Assembly: GCA_934437985.1 (NCBI GenBank)
Contig: CAKSBI010000038.1
Span: 1 to 19,256 of the forward strand
Length of the DNA stretch: 19,256 nucleotides
Origin: an uncultured Lachnospiraceae bacterium
GTDB taxonomy: Bacteria; Bacillota; Clostridia; Lachnospirales; Lachnospiraceae
Direction: 5' to 3'
The notes under the pieces are model-generated. The model was not told where the DNA came from. It did no database searches and saw only the letters and a program-made list of their open reading frames with translations. The position numbers and the translations under genes were made by a program. Shown in pieces: positions 15,113 through 19,256 of this stretch. Within the stretch, counting starts at the first letter, position 1. The number at the start of each line of letters is the position of its first letter.

Positions 15113-16003
15113 ATGAAGATTGTTGATATAATAAAACAGGAACAGATGTCACTGTCATTTGAAGTTTTTCCGCCTAAAAAGGAAAGCTCATTTGAGAGTG
15201 TGCGTATTGCAACAGAAGAGATAGCAGCCCTTAAGCCTTCTTTTATGAGTGTTACATACGGCGCCGGTGGTGGAATAAGTAATTATACGCTTGCAGTTGC
15301 CAAGAATATCAAGGAAAAGTATAATGTTCCAATGCTTGCACATCTTACATGTGTTTCATCAGACAGAGAGACGGTTAAGGCAAAGATTAATGACCTTAAG
15401 GCAAATGGCATTACCAATATTATGGCACTGCGTGGTGACCTTACACCTGAGTTAGAGAAGACTGACAGAAGCAGGTGGGATTACAGGTATGCAGTTGAGC
15501 TCGTAAGACAGTTAAGGGAAGATGATACGGACTTCTGTATAGGTGCTGCATGTTATCCTGAGGTTCATCCTGAAAGTGCCAGTCAGAGACTTGATATTAA
15601 GTACCTTAAGGAAAAGGTTGATGCAGGAGTTGATTTTCTTACAACACAGATGGTATTTGACAATAACCTGTTCTTTAACTTCCTGTACAAGATAAGGGAA
15701 GCCGGTATTACGGTGCCTGTTCTTCCGGGAATCATGCCAATTACCAATGCTAATCAGGTTGAGCGTGCGATTAAGCTTTCAGGTGCATTTATGCCACAGC
15801 GTTTCAGGGCAATGGTTGACAAGTTCGGTTCTGATCCGGCTGCTATGAAGCAGGCAGGAATTGCATATGCAACAGACCAGATAATTGATCTGTATGCCAA
15901 TGAAATAACTAATGTCCATGTATATTCAATGAACAAGCCTGATATTGCGGAGGGAATTAAGAATAACCTGTCAGATATTCTCGGTAATACATTTTTGGAG
16001 TAA
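15113..16003 (+). CDS. metF: 5,10-methylenetetrahydrofolate reductase MetF
   Basis: A 296-residue flavoprotein of the bacterial MetF type that makes 5-methyl-THF, the methyl donor for the methionine synthase encoded downstream. Visible family segments are SFEVFPPKK (E17, the expected catalytic Glu), SVTYGAGGG at 46-54, AHLTC at 76-80 and MALRGDLTPE with D109 near the flavin. QMVFDN and LPGIMPITN complete the barrel. There is no C-terminal SAM-binding regulatory domain, as expected in bacteria. GAGAGGA lies about ten bases before the ATG. The next gene begins three bases after the stop, so translation is probably coupled. Confidence 0.97.
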   Translation: MKIVDIIKQEQMSLSFEVFPPKKESSFESVRIATEEIAALKPSFMSVTYGAGGGISNYTLAVAKNIKEKYNVPMLAHLTCVSSDRETVKAKINDLKANGITNIMALRGDLTPELEKTDRSRWDYRYAVELVRQLREDDTDFCIGAACYPEVHPESASQRLDIKYLKEKVDAGVDFLTTQMVFDNNLFFNFLYKIREAGITVPVLPGIMPITNANQVERAIKLSGAFMPQRFRAMVDKFGSDPAAMKQAGIAYATDQIIDLYANEITNVHVYSMNKPDIAEGIKNNLSDILGNTFLE

Positions 16004-16006
16004 AAT

Positions 16007-16735
16007 ATGTCTGATAATACGATATTTGTTAGGAAATATAACAATGATGATACACGCTTTGTAATTAATGAACGTGAAATCTGGCGTTATGCAGGTTACT
16101 TCGGGCTGAAGGACGACATTGAAGAAGGACTTGCAAAGGAGCTTGCGATAACAATTGAATTGCTGAAGGATTCATTTACTTATAAGGTATGCTACCGCAG
16201 GCTTGATATAAGCTGGGATAATGGCATGCCTGTACTGCCGTTTGAATGCAATTCGCGCAATCTTGCAACGTGCCTTAATAAATGTAATGAGATAATAATA
16301 TTTGCTGCGACGATCGGTATTAATGTTGACAGGATGATTGCACGGTATCAGAGGTTTTCTCCGGTAAAAGCACTGCTTATGCAGGCATACGGTGCAGAGC
16401 GCATTGAATGTCTGTGTGATATATTCTGTAAAGAGATCCGGGAGGACGTGGAACAATTGCATAGAACGGTAACGCCAAGATATTCACCCGGATATGGGGA
16501 TATGCCGTTAGAAAAGCAAAAGGATATATTTGCGCTGTTAGACTGTAACAGACAGATTGGCATATCGCTTAATGAAAGCCTGCTTATGACGCCATCCAAA
16601 TCAGTTACCGCAATATTTGGAATAAGTGATAAAGGTGATAACGTCAGTAATAATAAGCTTGCACCTGATGGCAAAAAATGTGCCGGATGTAATAAAAAAG
16701 ACTGCGGATTCAGAAAAAATGATGCAGGGCTGTAA
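16007..16735 (+). CDS. Stand-alone methionine synthase activation-domain protein with a Cys-rich tail
   Basis: A 242-residue protein resembling the C-terminal AdoMet-binding reactivation domain of MetH. The key segment RYSPGYGDMP at 158-167 matches the SAM-binding RxxPGY loop, and the following SLNESLLMTPSKSVTAIFGIS is the usual continuation. In E. coli this domain is part of MetH and donates a methyl group from SAM to reactivate oxidised cob(II)alamin. The metH gene 41 bases downstream lacks it, so the two proteins probably act in trans. The last 20 residues add C225-x2-C228-x4-C233, possibly a metal or iron-sulfur ligand set. The ribosome binding site GGAG lies in the last codon of metF. 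The electron donor is not evident. Confidence 0.9.
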   Translation: MSDNTIFVRKYNNDDTRFVINEREIWRYAGYFGLKDDIEEGLAKELAITIELLKDSFTYKVCYRRLDISWDNGMPVLPFECNSRNLATCLNKCNEIIIFAATIGINVDRMIARYQRFSPVKALLMQAYGAERIECLCDIFCKEIREDVEQLHRTVTPRYSPGYGDMPLEKQKDIFALLDCNRQIGISLNESLLMTPSKSVTAIFGISDKGDNVSNNKLAPDGKKCAGCNKKDCGFRKNDAGL

Positions 16736-16776
16736 TTGCATATATGATTGAAATATGACCGGAGGAAGGATACAAA

Positions 16777-19188
16777 ATGAATGTACTTGAATATTTGAAG
16801 AATAATATAGTGTACCTTGACGGAGGAATGGGAACGCTGCTCCAAAAAAGAGGGCTTAAGCCGGGAGAGCTTCCCGAGCGCTGGAATATATCGAACCCTG
16901 ATGTGATTGCAGATATCCAGCGTTCTTACTTTGATGCAGGTTCTAATATAATATGTACCAATACATTTGGTGCTAACAGCTTAAAGTTCGGTGATGATGA
17001 ACTTAAAGATATAATTGAGGCGGCCATAGAGAATGCAAAGCGTGCCAAGGAACTAAGCACAGGAACGCAGGAGAAGTTTATTGCACTTGATATCGGTTCT
17101 ATGGGAAAGCTGCTTAAGCCCTATGGGGATTTTGAGTTTGAGGCTGCGGTTGAGGTATATGCAAAGACTGTACGTATAGGTGCTGCTGCCGGGGCTGACC
17201 TTGTATATATTGAGACAATGAATGACAGCTACGATACAAAAGCAGCACTTTTAGCTGCAAAAGAGAACTGTGACCTGCCGGTATTCGTATCAAATGCTTA
17301 TGGTGAGGATGGGAAGCTTATGACAGGTGCGTCACCGGCTGCAATGGTTGCAATGCTTGAGGGAATGCATGCTGATGCAATCGGGGCTAACTGTTCGCTT
17401 GGCCCAAAGCAGTTAAAAGGTGTTGTAGAAGAGTATCTCAGATACGCCTCCGTGCCAGTGCTCTTAAAGCCCAACGCCGGTCTTCCACGCAGCGAAAATG
17501 GTGAAACCGTATATGATGTGTACCCTGATGAATTTGCAGATGATATGCTTGATTATGTGAAAATGGGTATCAGGATTGCCGGAGGCTGCTGTGGTACAAC
17601 GCCTGACTATATTGCCGAAACAGTTAAGAAAACTAAAAATGTTACACCTGTGCCGGTAACTGACAAAAATAAGACGTTGATCAGTTCTTATACCCATGCT
17701 GTTGAATTCAGAGATTCACCAATTCTTATAGGGGAGCGTATCAATCCGACCGGCAAGAAGCTGTTCAAGGAAGCACTGCGTAATAATGATATTGATTATA
17801 TTCTTGGAGAAGGACTTAAGCAGCAGGAAAATGGTGCACATGTTCTTGATGTTAATGTAGGACTTCCTGAGATAGATGAGCCTGCAATGCTGAAAAAAGT
17901 ATGCTTTGAACTGCAGTCGATTATTGACCTGCCTCTTCAGATTGATACTACAGATGTAGTAGCAATGGAGCAGGCTTTACGTGAATATAACGGAAAGGCA
18001 ATGATTAACTCCGTTAACGGAAAAGAAGAGGTAATGCGTGAGATATTCCCGCTTGTGAAAAAATATGGAGGACTTGTTGTCTGTCTGACACTTGATGAAG
18101 ACGGAATACCCGATAACGCAGAAAGGCGTGTTGAGATTGCAAAAAATATAATAAAGACAGCCGGAGACTACGGAATTGAAAAAAAGGACCTTATATTTGA
18201 TACGCTTGCCATGACAGTCAGTGCAGATACAAAGGCTGCGCTTGCCACTATTGAGGCATTAAGGGTAATAAGGCGTGAGCTTGGATGCCATACATCACTT
18301 GGCGTGTCAAATGTATCCTTCGGACTTCCAAACAGGGATATAATAACAGCTGCATTTTTTAATTCGGCACTTGAGAACGGACTTTCAGCGGCCATTATGA
18401 ATCCTAACTCAGCCGAAATGATGAAGACATATTATTCATTCAGGGCTTTGCATGCACTTGATGATAACTGTACGGATTATATTGGAAATATTGCAAAATA
18501 TGCAGCAGCAGGCACGGCAACAGGAAGCGCACCGACACCATCAGCCGGAGCAGCAGAATATGAGAGTGAGCTTCAGCGTGCAATAGTAAAGGGGCTTAAA
18601 GAACAGTCAGCTAATTTAACTGTTGCCCTTCTTGAACACGAAGAACCACTCAGCATTGTTAATACACATATCATTCCGGCACTTGATATCGTTGGGAAGG
18701 GCTTTGAGAATAAAACAATGTACCTTCCACAGCTCTTAATGAGTGCCGAAGCATCGCAATATGCGTTTGAGCAGATTAAGAAAAAAATGTCCGAAAGCAA
18801 TACCGAAACCGTCAGCCGTGGTAAGTTTGTTATTGCAACCGTTCACGGCGACATACATGATATCGGTAAGAATATTGTTAAGTTAATTCTTGAAAACTAT
18901 GGCTTTGATGTGTGCGACCTTGGTAAAGATGTCCCACCGGAAACTGTGGTTGATGCAGTAGTGGAGCTTAATGCACCACTCGTTGGCCTTAGTGCGCTTA
19001 TGACAACAACAGTTCCGGCAATGGAAGAGACAATAAAGCTATTACGTAAGAAGGCTCCATGGGCAAAGGCTGTTGTTGGCGGGGCTGTTCTTACACAGGA
19101 ATATGCAGACAGTATCGGTGCTGATTATTATGCAAAGGATGCAATGGCAACTGTAAGATATGCGATGGAAGTAACTACACAGATATAG
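16777..19188 (+). CDS. metH: Cobalamin-dependent methionine synthase lacking the activation domain
   Basis: An 803-residue enzyme transferring methyl from 5-methyl-THF to homocysteine through cobalamin. The homocysteine domain (about 1-290) has the three zinc cysteines C206 (GANCSLGP), C271 and C272 (GGCCGTTPDYI), almost the positions reported for Thermotoga maritima MetH. The folate domain (about 310-570) contains IGERINPTGKK and ends in VSNVSFGLPNR and beyond. An Ala/Pro linker (577-593) leads to the cobalamin cap and binding domain with VHGDIHDIGKN, where H694 is the lower cobalt ligand. E. coli MetH is about 1,227 residues; the missing end is the activation domain, supplied by the gene before it. 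GGAGGAAGG precedes the ATG. Third gene of the metF unit. Confidence 0.97.
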   Translation: MNVLEYLKNNIVYLDGGMGTLLQKRGLKPGELPERWNISNPDVIADIQRSYFDAGSNIICTNTFGANSLKFGDDELKDIIEAAIENAKRAKELSTGTQEKFIALDIGSMGKLLKPYGDFEFEAAVEVYAKTVRIGAAAGADLVYIETMNDSYDTKAALLAAKENCDLPVFVSNAYGEDGKLMTGASPAAMVAMLEGMHADAIGANCSLGPKQLKGVVEEYLRYASVPVLLKPNAGLPRSENGETVYDVYPDEFADDMLDYVKMGIRIAGGCCGTTPDYIAETVKKTKNVTPVPVTDKNKTLISSYTHAVEFRDSPILIGERINPTGKKLFKEALRNNDIDYILGEGLKQQENGAHVLDVNVGLPEIDEPAMLKKVCFELQSIIDLPLQIDTTDVVAMEQALREYNGKAMINSVNGKEEVMREIFPLVKKYGGLVVCLTLDEDGIPDNAERRVEIAKNIIKTAGDYGIEKKDLIFDTLAMTVSADTKAALATIEALRVIRRELGCHTSLGVSNVSFGLPNRDIITAAFFNSALENGLSAAIMNPNSAEMMKTYYSFRALHALDDNCTDYIGNIAKYAAAGTATGSAPTPSAGAAEYESELQRAIVKGLKEQSANLTVALLEHEEPLSIVNTHIIPALDIVGKGFENKTMYLPQLLMSAEASQYAFEQIKKKMSESNTETVSRGKFVIATVHGDIHDIGKNIVKLILENYGFDVCDLGKDVPPETVVDAVVELNAPLVGLSALMTTTVPAMEETIKLLRKKAPWAKAVVGGAVLTQEYADSIGADYYAKDAMATVRYAMEVTTQI

Positions 19189-19189
19189 T

Positions 19190-19256
19190 GTGGTTACTTC
19201 TTTTCAGGAACTGAAACCAGAACGTATGGATGTTGTCCGGGCATTGGAGGAAAGTC
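19190..19256 (+). other. Possible start of a further coding region running off the window
   Basis: After the metH stop, one plus-strand frame stays open to the end (22 codons from a GTG at 19190), with an in-frame ATG at 19226 followed by a plausible protein-like sequence. No clear ribosome binding site precedes either start. A short inverted repeat TTTCAG-GAA-CTGAAA lies at 19202-19216 without a T-run. This is too short to name. Confidence 0.2.

Noticed and set aside
16348..16845. Minus-strand open frame of 165 codons across the activation-protein and metH junction
   Set aside because: It is opposite two strongly supported genes, and its Ser/Leu-rich composition is typical of antisense translation.

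Overview
This window looks like a conserved housekeeping stretch of a low-GC Gram-positive chromosome. The most likely source is a member of the Clostridia close to Lachnospiraceae. This is inferred from the AT-rich DNA with strong AGGAGG-type ribosome binding sites, and from a Rex/PcrA/MazF/DUF1292 gene set. A methionine synthase whose activation domain is a separate protein beside MetF also fits. I did not run any taxonomic search. I see no phage, transposon, CRISPR array, tRNA or rRNA.

Left part (1-6600): an ABC-F ATPase gene on the minus strand diverges from a plus-strand cluster. The cluster order is rex (NADH/NAD+ sensing repressor), an uncharacterised coiled-coil protein, nnr (fused NAD(P)HX epimerase/dehydratase), alr (alanine racemase) and an orphan mazF-type toxin. 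It starts at a perfect-consensus promoter (TTGACA-N17-TATAAT) and ends at a strong intrinsic terminator at about 6565-6600. The cluster joins a redox sensor, repair of damaged nicotinamide cofactor, D-alanine supply for the cell wall and an mRNA interferase.

Middle (6601-10100): an AT-rich gap of about 220 bp is followed by rlmH. Then comes a likely three-gene unit: a DUF1292 protein, a fusion of an MmcQ/YjbR domain with an O6-alkylguanine alkyltransferase C-terminal domain, and a CPA1 K+(Na+)/H+ antiporter with two TrkA-C domains. It ends in a pair of hairpins shared with the convergent minus-strand genes.

Right-middle (10150-14880), minus strand: a small membrane protein with an acidic tail, the PcrA helicase and an arylsulfate sulfotransferase that lacks a recognisable signal peptide. 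Promoters with inverted repeats precede pcrA and the sulfotransferase.

Right part (15000-19256), plus strand: metF, a stand-alone cobalamin-dependent methionine synthase activation-domain protein and a metH without that domain. Together they form a one-carbon/methionine operon making and using 5-methyl-THF, with the reactivation function in trans.

I found no clearly new multi-gene system. The points most worth checking are the MazF without an antitoxin and with a hairpin beside its start, the apparently cytoplasmic arylsulfotransferase, the palindrome in the rex leader, the MmcQ-alkyltransferase fusion, and the cysteine tail of the methionine synthase activation protein.
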